A stretch of DNA of 23,845 nucleotides. It comes from Saccoglossus kowalevskii. Lineage: Eukaryota; Hemichordata; Enteropneusta; Harrimaniidae. The position numbers and the translations under genes were made by a program. Under the pieces are notes generated by a model, which saw nothing but the letters and a program-made list of their open reading frames with translations, made no database searches and had not been told where the DNA came from. Positions 1 through 9,509 of this stretch are shown one piece after another (the first letter of the stretch is position 1; every line of letters begins with the position of its first letter). Location of the stretch: the NCBI RefSeq assembly GCF_000003605.2, contig NW_003151253.1:928118-951962 (forward strand), written 5' to 3'.

Positions 1-331
1 AGTAGCGACATATTTTTAACTTCGCCTATTGCGTGATCAGTGATTACGTAAATAAACCAACACTTTCAATGAGTACATGCCGACCCAACTAAACTTGTTT
101 ATGGCTGTTTATGAACAGCGAGGACGCATCTCATAGAACAAAAGCTGTGGAAATCATAAACAAATGTAAATGTTGCGGAAATCAAGCATGGCGATAATGA
201 TTTTGAGTGAGGCAGAGTCTGGCAAGCGTCTCAGAGCAGCATTGCGCCGACACCACCACGACGTTTGAATCCCGGTGAGAGCACTGCAAACCTCTTAAGT
301 CACGAGGTAAACTTTCAATTTACACAATACA
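1..331. other. Unassigned edge sequence with a weak tRNA-like B-box
   Basis: GTTTGAATCCCGG (about 265-277) resembles a pol III B-box and TGGCAAGCG upstream an A-box, as in a tRNA-derived SINE head, but no cloverleaf was found. A 26-codon frame from ATG 189 has strong start context but no recognised product. Confidence 0.2.
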
Positions 332-514
332 TACCGTAAAATCTGTATTAGAAGTCGCATTCCTAATAGAAGTCGCACCCATTTTTTTAAAAAATTGGGA
401 ATCAAAAATTCATCATTTCTCATATGTGTAGATGCTCTAATAGAAGCCGCATCCTCTCTGTTGTATTGTACCATTTTAATAGAAGCCGCGGCTTCTAATA
501 CAGATTTTACAGTA
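332..514. mobile_element. MITE with 27-bp terminal inverted repeats, copy A
   Basis: The left end TACCGTAAAATCTGTATTAG (332) and the inverted right end CTAATACAGATTTTACAGTA (to 514) match over about 27 bases with two differences; TA at both outer ends fits a TA target duplication. The interior repeats TAATAGAAG.CGCA. Same family as 21168-21333. Confidence 0.75.
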
Positions 515-1020
515 ATCAGTTCCTACAACCATAATAAAAAGGCAGTTTTTCTGGCGAAACTCTCGCCAGGTTAGCAATAGTTTCTCACGATCACCAAACC
601 GGAGACACAAACGATAATACAAAGTGTATAAATACCATAACAAGCACAGTTTCTTACCTTTGAAATTGACGAAACACAATTTTGTCCATAGAAGCGTTGC
701 GCAAATAAAGGTTCCGGGATACAATATCCTCACAAAATTGACTGATTTCCACCGAGACGAGAACTGCGTAAGCATCATCAAAACTCGGATTAAACTCGGG
801 TAATTTCGGGAAAAGTCGGATTTTGAAGGAAAAATGTTAAAAATCAAGGAAAAACACAGTGAAACTTTGAAGAATCGAAAAAATAACTTGATGTGCACCG
901 TAGCACCATCAATTTCTGTCTCTGTACCAACTCTGAACTTAATTGGATCACACATGTGTGAGAAAAAGCTGGTAACATGAAAATGTGCACGCACATTGCA
1001 CAGACACAACCCAAATTAAT
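515..1020. other. Unassigned stretch, possible downstream part of SKAP
   Basis: A 177-codon minus-strand frame covers it but is Phe/Leu/Cys-rich with no motif I know. CAAAG|GTAAG on the minus strand at about 657-665 is a good donor-like site. No SH3 motif (ALYDY, WW.G, P.NY) was seen. Confidence 0.2.
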
Positions 1021-1690
1021 ACCCCCCGCCCGGATCGCAGATCCGGCGGGGGCTAATCAAAGCAATTGGAATTCAGGTTTTTAACAAGAAGTCGAAAATA
1101 TCACTTTTTACCAAAAATATTCATCAAAATTAGAGAATTAAAGATATCATCACAAAATACACAAATCTGAGAGAGGTCCACATGTAGTACTTACATATGT
1201 AATATCTAAACAATAGGACTTGAGTTTTTTAACAAAAAGTCGAAAATATCACTTTTTACCAAAAATGACAAAAATATTCATCAAAATTAGAGAATTAAAG
1301 ATATCATCACAAAATGAACAAATCTGAGAGAGGTCCACCCAATGTACCTACATACCAAGTATCAAATCATTTGGGCTTGGGGTTTTTCAAGAAGAAATCG
1401 AAAATAGCATTTTTAACCAAAAATGACAAAAATATTCGCTATAAATAAGACAATTGAACATATCCACACGAAATGAACAAATCTCAGAGAGAACCACCAT
1501 CCTAGAAAGTTTCACAGCTATACAGTTTGTGGTTTTTAAGAAGAAGTCGAAAATGTAAAGTTGACTACGGTGACGGCGACGGCGACAGCGGCTATGGTGA
1601 CGGCTACGGCGACAGCGGCGACGGACGCCAACAGACGATCAGTAATACTATAAGCTCCACTTGACTCTGTCGAAAGCGGAGCTAAAAATC
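1021..1690 (-). mobile_element. Hairpin-ended repeat element, reverse copy
   Basis: Read on the minus strand: hairpin AGCTCCGCTTTCGAC ... GTGGAGCT (1683-1653), a CCGTCGCCG-type trinucleotide tract (1630-1567), then degenerate units of about 180 bases with TTTTCGACTTCTT, CTCTCTGAGATTTGTTCATTT and GTGATATTTTCGACTTCTT, closed by a G+C-rich hairpin (1024-1051). No coding capacity. Same family as 12811-13667 and 23667-23845. Confidence 0.7.
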
Positions 1691-2172
1691 AGTGGAAAGT
1701 AAAGCATCCAAAACTAATCAGGCCTTAGCATAGTCCTAGAGCATCTATGAACCATTGAAATGTAATGATCAGTGCTTGAAATAACAGTGGAATAGCCAAA
1801 CAAATTATGGAGATTAGGTAATAAATATGCACAGATATTAACTCAAAACCTATCAGGTCTGTGCATATTGAAATATTGAATGAATGCATAATTAGTAATT
1901 AGTATGCACAGATTTTTACTCCAAACTATTCAGGTCTGCACATTGTCCCAGAGCATCTATGTGCCAAGTTTCATCAAAATCCAATGAGTGGTTCTAATAG
2001 ATATCAGTGGAATGGAACAGCTAAAAGTGATCATGCAAATTAGCTAATTATCATGCATGGTTTAATTAATATGCATGGTTTAAACCTAATCAAATCTGCA
2101 CATTAGCCCAGAGCATCTATGCATCAAGTTTCACCAAAAATCATCATATTGTTCTCGAAATCAGTGGAATAA
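1690..2172 (+). repeat. Three tandem units of the 140-bp dispersed repeat
   Basis: GAGCATCTATG landmarks at about 1741, 1951 and 2111, each with CAGGTCTG.GCA/CAGGTCTGCACAT upstream and AAATCA.TGGAAT downstream. It starts directly after the hairpin of the neighbouring element at 1683 and ends in a short (AC)n tract at 2172-2186. Confidence 0.75.
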
Positions 2173-2186
2173 ACACACACACACAT

Positions 2187-2689
2187 ATTCATGTCGTACT
2201 AACGTTGTGAAGATCGACACATATTCAATTAACTTTTAATATAGTTGCGATTAAAACGCGTTCCTATATAGGGTTGCTTTTTAATTGGAGTTTAATTAAA
2301 CTCAATTACAATGCAATTTAACGTAGAATTGCTTTTTAATTAAGTTTAATTAAATAAAAGTTGAATATCCCGTGACTGAACATAGAAATGTTTGCAATGC
2401 TTAGGTTTAGTAAAGGGGGAAGGTACGGTACAATTATATTAATTGTAATATAAACTAAACCATACCTTCCTCATTTACTAAACCGAAGCTACATAAACTT
2501 GACTTAAATTTGATTAAATATTAATATAAATTATGAAAATAGTCAGGGTCGTCACAATGTAGATCCTGTCATCACAAGTTGGTGTAAAGTTAAATTGAAG
2601 TTGTCACAACATTGGTACCACACACGCTCACATACATACATACACACATACCATTGTGTGCTTTGCACACAGGCGTAAAAAATACAAAC
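2187..2689. other. SKAP intron 5, A+T-rich
   Basis: TTAATTAAA-type inverted sequence repeats at 2273-2346 (GCTTTTTAATT.AGTTTAATTAA twice), the foldback at 2399-2489, and a CATA microsatellite at about 2626-2653. No PH-domain remainder was found. Confidence 0.5.
2399..2489. repeat. 91-base foldback with 27-base arms
   Basis: GCTTAGGTTTAGTAAAG...GAAGGTA (2399-2425) is inverted at 2463-2489 (TACCTTCC...ACTAAACCGAAGC) with about three mismatches; the 37-base loop holds CAATTATATTAATTG, itself nearly palindromic. Lies in SKAP intron 5. Confidence 0.7.
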
Positions 2690-2886
2690 CATAAAACAGC
2701 GCTCTTTGGAATGTGATAATTCAAAACTGAAATCTTTCTTTTTCTTGCTTGCTGTTTTTGCCTCATAACCCAGGAGTGAAAATGCATTCAGTTGTTCTTT
2801 ATCAGTAGACTTCTTATAGTAATAAAAGATATTGTCTTTAACCACACACCATCGCTTCTGCCATTTTGTTAAACCAAACTGTCCAT
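2690..2886 (-). CDS. SKAP: SKAP coding exon 5 (core of PH domain)
   Basis: The acceptor TTTTTTTGTCAG precedes 2886. The 65 codons contain KWQKRWCVVKDN, FYYYKKSTDKEQ, LLGYEA and DFSFELSHSKERCFM, close to SKAP2 EWQKRW, FYYYGSDKDKQQ and CCFEI. The likely donor is ATG|GTTTGT (phase 0), matching SKAP2 RIYQ|FTA. Beyond it the frame turns into Cys/Tyr/Val-rich sequence from a CATA-type microsatellite (about 2626-2653), which is intron. FARP-type PH domains are also similar, but neighbouring exons settle it as SKAP. Confidence 0.88.
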
Positions 2887-5800
2887 CTGACAAAAAAATT
2901 GATATACTGTAGAATACTTTATTTTCGCTTGGAACTAATTTTCGCTATTTTCACTGAATCGTACCTTCAGCAAAATCCAGCAAATATACCTTTTTTCCTA
3001 TATTTTACATTCAACATTCAAAAATCAGTGAAAATAAATTCCATACAAAATACCAAAAACGCCTTTTCAGCGAAAATTAATTCCAGCTTAAATTAAGTAT
3101 TTTATAGTACTATAACATTATACAGTGATTTTACAGAGACCTAATTTACAGGGCGACACAGACAGCATGCAATATGGCTGGGAAAGTTCTATGTTCTTAG
3201 TGTGTAGCAGAAATTAGTGTCCTATATACATATTCATTAAACCACATGCTCACCTTTTCTCTTCTTCCCCAACATTCCTTCTTTTGCAGCTGGTTGTAAC
3301 TCACTTGCAGGTGTTAATGGTACTATAGAAACTTAATAGAATAAATGAATATAACCTCATGAATAACCAAACAACTATACTAGCAATTCACATACCATCA
3401 TCAATGGTTAATAAAATACTAAGTTTATTAATCACACAGGGTCTGACAATACCAGCAATTCACATACCATCATCAATGGTTAGTAAAATACTAAGTTTAT
3501 TAATTGCACAGGGTCTGACTATACCAGCAATTCACATACCATCATCAATGGTTAATAAAATACTAAGTTTATTAATTGCACAGGGTCTGACTATACCAGC
3601 AATTCACATACAACCATCAATGGTTAGTAAAATACTAAGTTTATTAATTGCACAGGGTCTGACTATATTAGCAATTCACATATCATCATTAATGGTTAAC
3701 AAAATACTAAGTTTATTAATTGCACAGGGTCTGACTGTATTAGCAATTCACATACCATCATTAATGGTTAATAAAATACTAAGTTTATTAATTGCACAGG
3801 GTCTGACTATACCAGCAATTCACATAAACCATCAATGGTTAGTAAAATACTAAGTTTATTAATTGCACAGGGTCTGACTATACCAGCAATTCACATACAA
3901 CCATCAATAGTTAGTAAAATACTAAGTTTATTAATTGCACAGGATCTGACTTTATCAGCAGTTCACATACCATCATCAATGGTTAATAAAATACTAAGTT
4001 TATTAATTGCACAGGGTCTGACTATATTAGCAATTCACATATCATCATTAATGGTTAATAAAATACTAAGTTTATTAATTGCACAGGGTCTGACTGTATT
4101 AGCAATTCACATACCATCATTAATGGTTAATAAAATACTAAGTTTATTAATTGCACAGGATCTGACTATACCAGCAATTCACATACAACCATCAATGGTT
4201 AGTAAAATACTAAGTTTATTAATTGCACAGGGTCTGACTATACCAGCAATTCACATATCATCATCAATGGTTAGTAAAATACTAAGTTTATTAATTGTAC
4301 AGGATCTGACTATACCAGCAATTTACATACAACCATCAATGGTTAGTAAAATACTAAGTTTATTAATTGCACAGGATCTGACTATACCAGCAATTCACAT
4401 CCCATCATCAATGGTAAGTAAAATACTAAGTTTATTAATCACACAGGGTCTGACAATACCTGCAATTCACATACCATCATCAGTGGTTAGTAAAATACTA
4501 AGTTTATTAATTGCACAGGGTCTGACTGTATTAGCAATTTACATATCATCATTAATGGTTAATAAAATACTAAGTTTATTAATTGCACAGGATCTGACTA
4601 TACCAGCAATTCACATGCCATCATCAATGGTTAGTAAAATACTAAGTTTATTAATCACATAGGGTCTGACTATACCAGCAATTCACATACAACCATCAAT
4701 GGTTAGTAAAATACTAAGTTTATTAATTGCACAGGGTCTGACTATACCAGCAATTCACATACCATCATCAATGGTTAATAAAATACTAAGTTTATTAATT
4801 GCACAGGGACTGACTGTGTTAGCAATTCACATATCATCATTAATGGTTAATAAAATACTAAGTTTATTAATTGCACAGGGTCTGATTGTATTAGCAATTC
4901 ACATACCATCATTAATGGTTAATAAAATACTAAGTTTATTAATTGCACAGGGTCTGACTATACCAGCAATTCACATACCATCATCAATGGTTAGTAAAAT
5001 ACTAAGTTTATTAATCACACAGGGTCTGACAATACCAGCAATTCACATGCAACCATCAATGGTTAGTAAAATACTAAGTTTATTAATCACATAGGGTCTG
5101 ACAATACCAGCAATTCACATACCATCATCAATGGTTAGTAAAATACTAAGTTTATTAATTGCACAGGGTCTGACTATACCAGCAATTCACATACAACCAT
5201 CAATGGTTAGTAAAATACTATGTTTATTAATTGCACAGGGACTGACTATATTAGCAATTCACATATCATCATTAATGGTTAATAAAATACTAAGTTTATT
5301 AATTGCACAGGGTCTGACTGTATTAGCAATTCACATACCATCATTAATGGTTAATAAAATACTAAGTTTATTAATTGCACAGGGTCTGACTGTATAAGCA
5401 ATTCACATATTATCAATGGTTAATACAATTTACATGCAGTTTAATTTATTCCAGAGCACCTCTACCACAAGTTCAATTTAAATCTGATTTTTTGAGATAT
5501 AAGAAATTGGCTAATGATAATAAAGTAATCAATAGATATGTTTTTCAACATAAACTAATAACATCTGTGGATTACCCCATTAGGTATGCGTATTGTTACA
5601 GGCACATATGTTCATTATAATGTAATGATTAATCCTTAAAAAAAACTGGAAAGGCACAAAAAAAATATTATGCAAATTAGGTAATTATTAAAATGTATTA
5701 TTGATATATAATTCCAAAACTAATTAGTATTTATGTACCAAGATTCACTGAAATAAGATAAGTACTTGAAATATTGATGAAATCTGACTAAGTATTATAC

Positions 5801-7076
5801 AAATCAGGTAATTAATATATGCAGATTTTAATGAAAAACTAATAATGTCTGCGCAATGTCATAGAGCAACTATATACCAAGTTTTATTGAAACGTGATTA
5901 GAGCTTGACATATCGATGGAAATGTCGAAAATTGAATAATTATGCAAATCAGGTAACTAATCTGCACATATTTTAACAGATACTTATTAGGTGAGTGCAT
6001 TCGTCTAGAGCATTTATGTATCAAGTTTTCACTGAAATGTAATGATTAGTACTTGAAATATCAGCAGAAAGCTGAAAATTAACTAATTATGCAAATAAGA
6101 TAAATAATATGCACAAAAACTATCAGGTCTGTGCATTGTCCTATGACATCTATGTACCAAGTTTCATTGAAATGTGATGATTACTACTTGAGATTTTATT
6201 GGAAAAGCCAAAAATTGACTAACCATTATGCAAATTTGGTGATTATTATGCACAGACTTTTACCCAAAACTAATCAGGTCTGCACATTGTTCCAGAGCAT
6301 CTATGTGCAAAGTTTCATTGAAATCTGACCAGCAGTTCTTAAGATAATGTTGGAACAGACATATAGACATACAAGTTTATCGACTGGCCAAGACCTGACT
6401 GCAGCAATAATTGTCATTAATTGAATACTAATTTTATTAACTGCCTAGGATCTCATTACTCAGTAAGATAGTAATTTACATACTATTGCCATAGGGACAA
6501 TCATCAACACTTTTTGAGTCATCCGTACTATTTTCTGTGACACATTGGGAAATTGTGTCAGTCTCCTGCGACGTTGCTTCATCATATATATCTTCTGTCA
6601 CTGCTTCTAAAATGAAAATAAAATAAAATATTAGCCGGGTAGACCAGGGTAGTTGCGACACCAAAGATGATCGTCACCGGTATGGGGTTCAGTGCATGAT
6701 GTAAAGATTGACAAGCTCAATTAATTTCCACCAACCAGCGTTGAAATCAAAATTTGTCTCAATAGATAGAAACCATGGATAAAAATCATGCTGAAATTGT
6801 ACATTTTTTGAGATTTTTTCATGATGGCATTTCAAGGCAGTTTCAGAGGTGTAATATAAGATACTGGGACATGTACATTGTACATCGCTTTGAGAAAACA
6901 ATAAAAAGTCATTGATTCATACACCTATAGCTAATTAATATGCAAATTAGGTAATTAATATGCACAGATTTCAACTAAAACTAATCAGGTCTGCGCATGA
7001 TAAAAGAGCATATGTGTGCCACATTTCACTGGACGGACGGACGGACGGACGGACGGATGGACGGACGGACAGACGG

Positions 7077-7143
<67 letters not shown>

Positions 7144-9308
7144 TGTCAAATACAGAGTTACCATCACTAAGTTCTGAATTTCTGCACATAAACTACTAAT
7201 AGAAACTGGTTAATATACCAATGTGGTTAATAATGTTAGCGAAGTTTGCGAATTGTCATTTCATGACTTGCGTAAGATCAGATCAATGAAAAATTGTCTA
7301 AGAAAAGCCCAATTAGATTCCTGTAACAGTCTTCTTTATGATACAACAAATTCACAAAAATGTCAACAATTACAGAATTCTGCAGCTAGACTAGTCACTT
7401 GTTGCAGAAAGTATGAGCATATTACAGGTACACCATATTTGATGAGGCTACCTATTAGATTTAGACATACTGTTAAAGAAAAAGAAAACCTATGAGCAGT
7501 ATTGGAATATAAGCTCATTGTTTTGATAACAAAGTTGGAATAATATAGATAGCAGTATTCCATAGCAAACTGTTACATTTTAACTATTAATATTGCTATT
7601 TTATTTTTTCACCATGTTTATGGATTGGGATGCTAAATTATGTTAGAAAAAGATCTGACCTTTGTTTATTTAAAGTTCATTTAACATATTTATTCAAAAA
7701 GACGTATCGTTTGCAGATATTTTTTTATTTTACATCACTATCCAGGGGTCGAAATACTAGTGCAAGTAAACTCAAAATATAATGTGCACGCTGTGTATGT
7801 AGAAATTAACACAACATTTTCTCATTATATTCACTAAACCTAAATTATGTTCAACCAATATTGTAAGACAACTCAAAAAAAAGCAAATTCTTTCGAGATC
7901 GCGTCAATCGAGAACATGTAAATTTTATTTAAACTTTAAAAGTGGTGCATTTCACAACAAGTTAGTACAGGTAAATTTCAAATTCAACATGCACTAAGCA
8001 TGCAGGGAAAAGATTCTATTTCAATCCCTGTCATCATATATTCAGTTATATTTCTCTTATTATTAGTATTGTTCTTTTTATTATGTAACAATTTCCTTGT
8101 TTTGTACTATTGATTAGTTTTCAACTGTAGAAAGTGCAATAATAATAATATATAATAATATATCTATATCAAATATATTGTATTTACCAACTTGTCTTAT
8201 TATTATGTCTTCTCTTGAACTCGTCTATTTAAATATTTGGACATCACTTTTTAATTCTTCTAATATATTGATACACTTAATATGAGTAATAAAATTATTA
8301 TTTTAACTGTTTGAGTTATTGTAACCACAAGAAAAAGTTATATGAGGGGCGGCAAGGGGAGTAGCTGGTACAGTTTTACGGGAAATAAATAGGGCTTTTT
8401 ACAATTTACAAGGAAAAAAGACGTCTTTACAGTTTACAGTGAAAATTGAATTTTGCAGTGAATTGTGTCATCTAGTTGTTTTACATTTTCGAAAATGTAA
8501 TTTCCCTGGATTATTCTTTACGACTTTTTTTATTTGGATGTAAATTCTAGTACGTACCGAGAAAAATGGCACATTTTTACAGTTTACGAAAAAAATATTT
8601 GATTGATTACGTTGTACGTCTAGCCTGTGATTACAGAATTACTGAATTTATTTTTTCAATTTACGTTGTACGAACCAAAAAATATTGCAATTACGTTGAA
8701 CGAAAATAACCCTAGCCTCCCCCCTTTATATGACATAGTCAACAATAATAACAACAGACTTTTCCCCGTATACCTTGATCTTCATCTATGATGATACAAT
8801 ACATACCATGCTAGGCAAATAATTGTCACTTTTCTACTTCAACATAAACACATACATTGACAATCAAAGGTTCACATTACACTAAACACGGAAATTGTAA
8901 ATCTCACTTTTTCAATTGCTAAAATTGCACGAGGTGGTGCCAGTGCTTATGAATAAGTTTTAACTGTGATAGAGGGACTGTGGTTTTAAAAAAAAAAAAA
9001 AAACATCGACAGTACCTGTCCTATCTTCAGTCTCCATCCTTTTTTTCAGTGAAGTTATTTTTTTGATTAGTTCATCTCGTTTTTTGTTGGTGTCTCGGCT
9101 CAGTTTTTCTTTTTTCAACACCATAATCAGGAAATTCTCGACATCTTCCAAAATAAAAACAGAAACAAAAATTTACAAGCGAAACGCCCAGTTTTATAAC
9201 TTTAATAGCCGGGCTGCAGGCTACAAGGAAGTGCCACTCACGCTTCGGAAGGTATGAAACGTCCTTACCTTCCATTAGACACTTCACCTCCGGGATAACT
9301 GAATCCAT
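2690..9308 (-). CDS. SKAP: SKAP1/SKAP2-like Src kinase-associated phosphoprotein, 5' five exons (gene partial)
   Basis: Joined exons 9308-9269, 9144-9016, 6606-6484, 3322-3254 and 2886-2690 give 186 residues without a stop. Residues 1-56 match the SKAP N-terminal helical dimerisation region (DVENFL ... KKRDELIKKI, compared with DVETFV ... KRESLIKKI in vertebrate SKAP2). Residues 57-105 form an acidic Ser/Thr-rich linker with EDIYDE (Tyr64), a plausible Src-family site. The PH domain starts near residue 112 (EGMLGKKRKD, matching AGYLEKRRKD) and runs through KWQKRW (128-133), FYYY (141-144) and LLGYEA. It stops where SKAP2 reads RIYQ|FTA. Introns 1-4 are all phase 1 and every junction codon fits; the intron after exon 5 is phase 0. 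Family knowledge: SKAPs are cytosolic adaptors linking Src-family kinases and FYB/ADAP to integrin and actin control, with a C-terminal SH3. The rest of the PH domain and the SH3 were not found in 1-2690, so the gene runs off the left edge. Paralogue assignment (1 or 2) is not meaningful here. Confidence 0.9.
2905..3109. mobile_element. MITE/foldback family 2, copy A, in SKAP intron 4
   Basis: TACTGTAGAATACTTTATTT...AACTAATTTTCGCT at the left is inverted at the right (AGCGAAAATTAATTCCAGC...AGTATTTTATAGTA), arms about 42 bases, TA outside. The left edge lies within 20 bases of the SKAP exon 5 acceptor. Confidence 0.75.
3254..3322 (-). CDS. SKAP: SKAP coding exon 4 (start of PH domain)
   Basis: A 69-nt exon between acceptor TTTCTATAG|TA and donor AAAAG|GTGAGC. 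It encodes residues 99-120, ending EGMLGKKRK; the last G joins AT of exon 5 to give Asp121. This aligns with KAGYLEKRRKD at the start of the SKAP2 PH domain. It was too short to show up as an independent open frame and was found by looking for the missing PH strand with matching phase. Confidence 0.85.
3371..5438. repeat. 72-bp minisatellite array, 28 copies, in SKAP intron 3
   Basis: The landmark AAGTTTATTA recurs 28 times from 3421 to 5364, every 72 bases except one 71-base step (copy 6 to 7, lost C near 3828); copy 26 has TGTTTATTA. Partial units flank the array. Units fall into four subtypes by the bases after TTCACATA: CCATCATCA, CAACCATCA, TCATCATTA and CCATCATTA. Because 72 is a multiple of three, plus-strand frames with a 24-residue repeat stay open for hundreds of bases; these are not genes (no conserved protein, interrupted by the 71-base step and by CACATAG stops in copies 18 and 24). 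Confidence 0.97.
5440..6372 (+). repeat. About seven tandem units of a 140-bp dispersed repeat
   Basis: Landmark (C)AGAGCA.CTATGTACCAAG followed by TTTCATTGAAATGTGAT and GCAAAT.AG.TAATTA recurs near 5450, 5590, 5735, 5863, 6003, 6144 and 6295, a period of 130-150 bases. The right end decays into AGACATA-type short repeats. Same family as 1690-2172 and 6930-7143. It separates the 72-bp array from its diverged copy at exon 3. Confidence 0.8.
6390..6485. repeat. Diverged copy of the 72-bp unit overlapping the SKAP exon 3 donor
   Basis: The stretch aligns to the unit over TCATTAAT, AATACTAA-TTTATTA, ACTGC/ATTGC, AGGATCT and AATTTACATA, preceded by a partial GACCTGACTGCAGCAA like GATCTGACTATACCAGCAA. 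Its right end is the exon 3 5' splice site. It is more diverged than any array copy. Confidence 0.65.
6484..6606 (-). CDS. SKAP: SKAP coding exon 3 (acidic Tyr-containing linker)
   Basis: The acceptor TTTCATTTTAG|AA lies at 6607-6608 and the donor AATA|GTATGTAAATT begins at 6483. The 123 nt encode residues 58-97, rich in Asp, Glu, Ser and Thr, including EDIYDE. SKAP2 has an equivalent acidic, Tyr-containing stretch between its helical and PH regions. The donor and the following about 70 bases are homologous to the 72-bp tandem repeat that fills the next intron. Symmetric phase 1. Confidence 0.82.
6930..7143 (+). mobile_element. 140-bp-family copy ending in a GACG/GACA tetranucleotide tract (pearl-like)
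   Basis: One unit (TATGCAAATTAGGTAATTAATATGCACAG..., ACTAATCAGGTCTGCGCATG, CACATTTCACTGGACGG) runs straight into about 25 tetranucleotides, GACG from 7033 then GACA to 7142. Tandem core units followed by an ACGG-type microsatellite resemble the non-autonomous pearl elements described in bivalves, later linked to Helitron-like elements; the assignment is inferred. Confidence 0.55.
7200..7560 (+). mobile_element. CR1/L2-like LINE reverse-transcriptase C-terminal fragment, degenerate
   Basis: The frame at 7223-7495 reads ...LRKIRSMKNCL..., LDSCNSLLYD, QQLQNSAARLVTCCRKYEHIT, PYLMRLPIRFRHTVK. This matches the thumb/C-terminal pattern of CR1/L2/Jockey-group reverse transcriptases (LDYCNSLLYG, LQ.VQNSAARLV, HITP.L..LHWLP). 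The catalytic palm is absent; HWLP is degraded and the frame ends in a stop at 7495. A dead 3' fragment in SKAP intron 2. Confidence 0.8.
7561..8336. other. SKAP intron 2, A+T-rich, nothing recognised
   Basis: Only low-complexity AATAAT/ATATAT at about 8139-8175 stands out. Confidence 0.5.
8337..8735. mobile_element. Possible inverted-repeat element in SKAP intron 2
   Basis: TTATATGAGGGGCGG at the left and the inverted CCCCCCTTTATATGAC at the right bracket about 400 bases with several ACAGTTTAC / TTTACGTTGTACG motifs in both orientations. Ends are short and imperfect. Confidence 0.4.
9016..9144 (-). CDS. SKAP: SKAP coding exon 2 (N-terminal helical region)
   Basis: The acceptor is a T-rich tract ending in GGAAG|AT; the first two bases complete Asp14 with the last G of exon 1. 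The exon has 42 full codons (residues 15-56), Lys-rich and helical, with the SKAP-characteristic KKRDELIKKI. The donor is GACAG|GTACTG at 9015. Length 129 nt, phase 1 on both sides, so skipping it would keep the frame. Confidence 0.9.
9269..9308 (-). CDS. SKAP: SKAP coding exon 1 (start codon)
   Basis: ATG at 9308-9306 followed by 13 codons plus one base (MDSVIPEVKCLME). The donor GTAAGG begins at 9268. The frame remains open four codons further upstream but with no ATG (the codon there is GTG), so this ATG is the start. IPEV...LMEDVE aligns with LPEEIRNLLADVE at the SKAP2 N-terminus. Confidence 0.85.
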
Positions 9309-9426
9309 TTCGACTTTCACAAAACGAAATATCTCGGTTTTCTAATCAGGCCAAAACTCATCTGACGCAGAAATAAAGTTGCGTCTTGTTCTAGAAAACG
9401 ACGATGTTTAGAATTGCACTTCCCTA

Positions 9427-9509
9427 CTTCCTGGTTATATACATCACGTGACTAAGAACAACAAGACACGGATCCTGTCATTGGTGTAAATCCTACACAG
9501 CCGACCAAT
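9427..9509 (-). promoter_or_regulatory. Putative SKAP core promoter (CCAAT, E-box, TATA, ETS core)
   Basis: Reading the minus strand towards exon 1 there is CCAAT (9484-9480), the palindromic E-box CACGTG (9450-9445), TATATAA (9441-9435) and an AGGAAG ETS core (9432-9427). A start site about 30 bases past the TATA would be near 9405-9411 and give a 5' UTR of about 100 bases. A plus-strand CCAAT at 9505-9509 points the other way. Motif spacing is seen directly; promoter activity is inferred. Confidence 0.5.

Noticed and set aside
210-290. tRNA gene
   Set aside because: A- and B-box-like strings occur but no acceptor stem or anticodon arm could be folded; at best a SINE relic.
640-700. Possible minus-strand first exon (MDKIVFRQFQ then GTAAG)
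   Set aside because: Weak start context and no partner exon in the window.
476-1009. 177-codon minus-strand frame
   Set aside because: No motif, overlaps a MITE end, Phe/Leu/Cys composition typical of A+T-rich non-coding DNA; no SH3 signature that would make it a SKAP exon.
3359-5397. Long plus-strand frames encoding a 24-residue repeat (IHIPSSMVSKILSLLIAQG...)
   Set aside because: They exist only because the 72-bp unit has no stop in one frame; frame breaks and stops occur at the 71-base step and in CACATAG units, and the array lies in an intron of a gene on the other strand.
3371-5438. CRISPR array
   Set aside because: Units are head-to-tail with no unique spacers, and the context is an animal gene intron.
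6960-7199. Frames rich in RTDG/QTDR or SVCL
   Set aside because: Direct translations of the GACG/GACA microsatellite.
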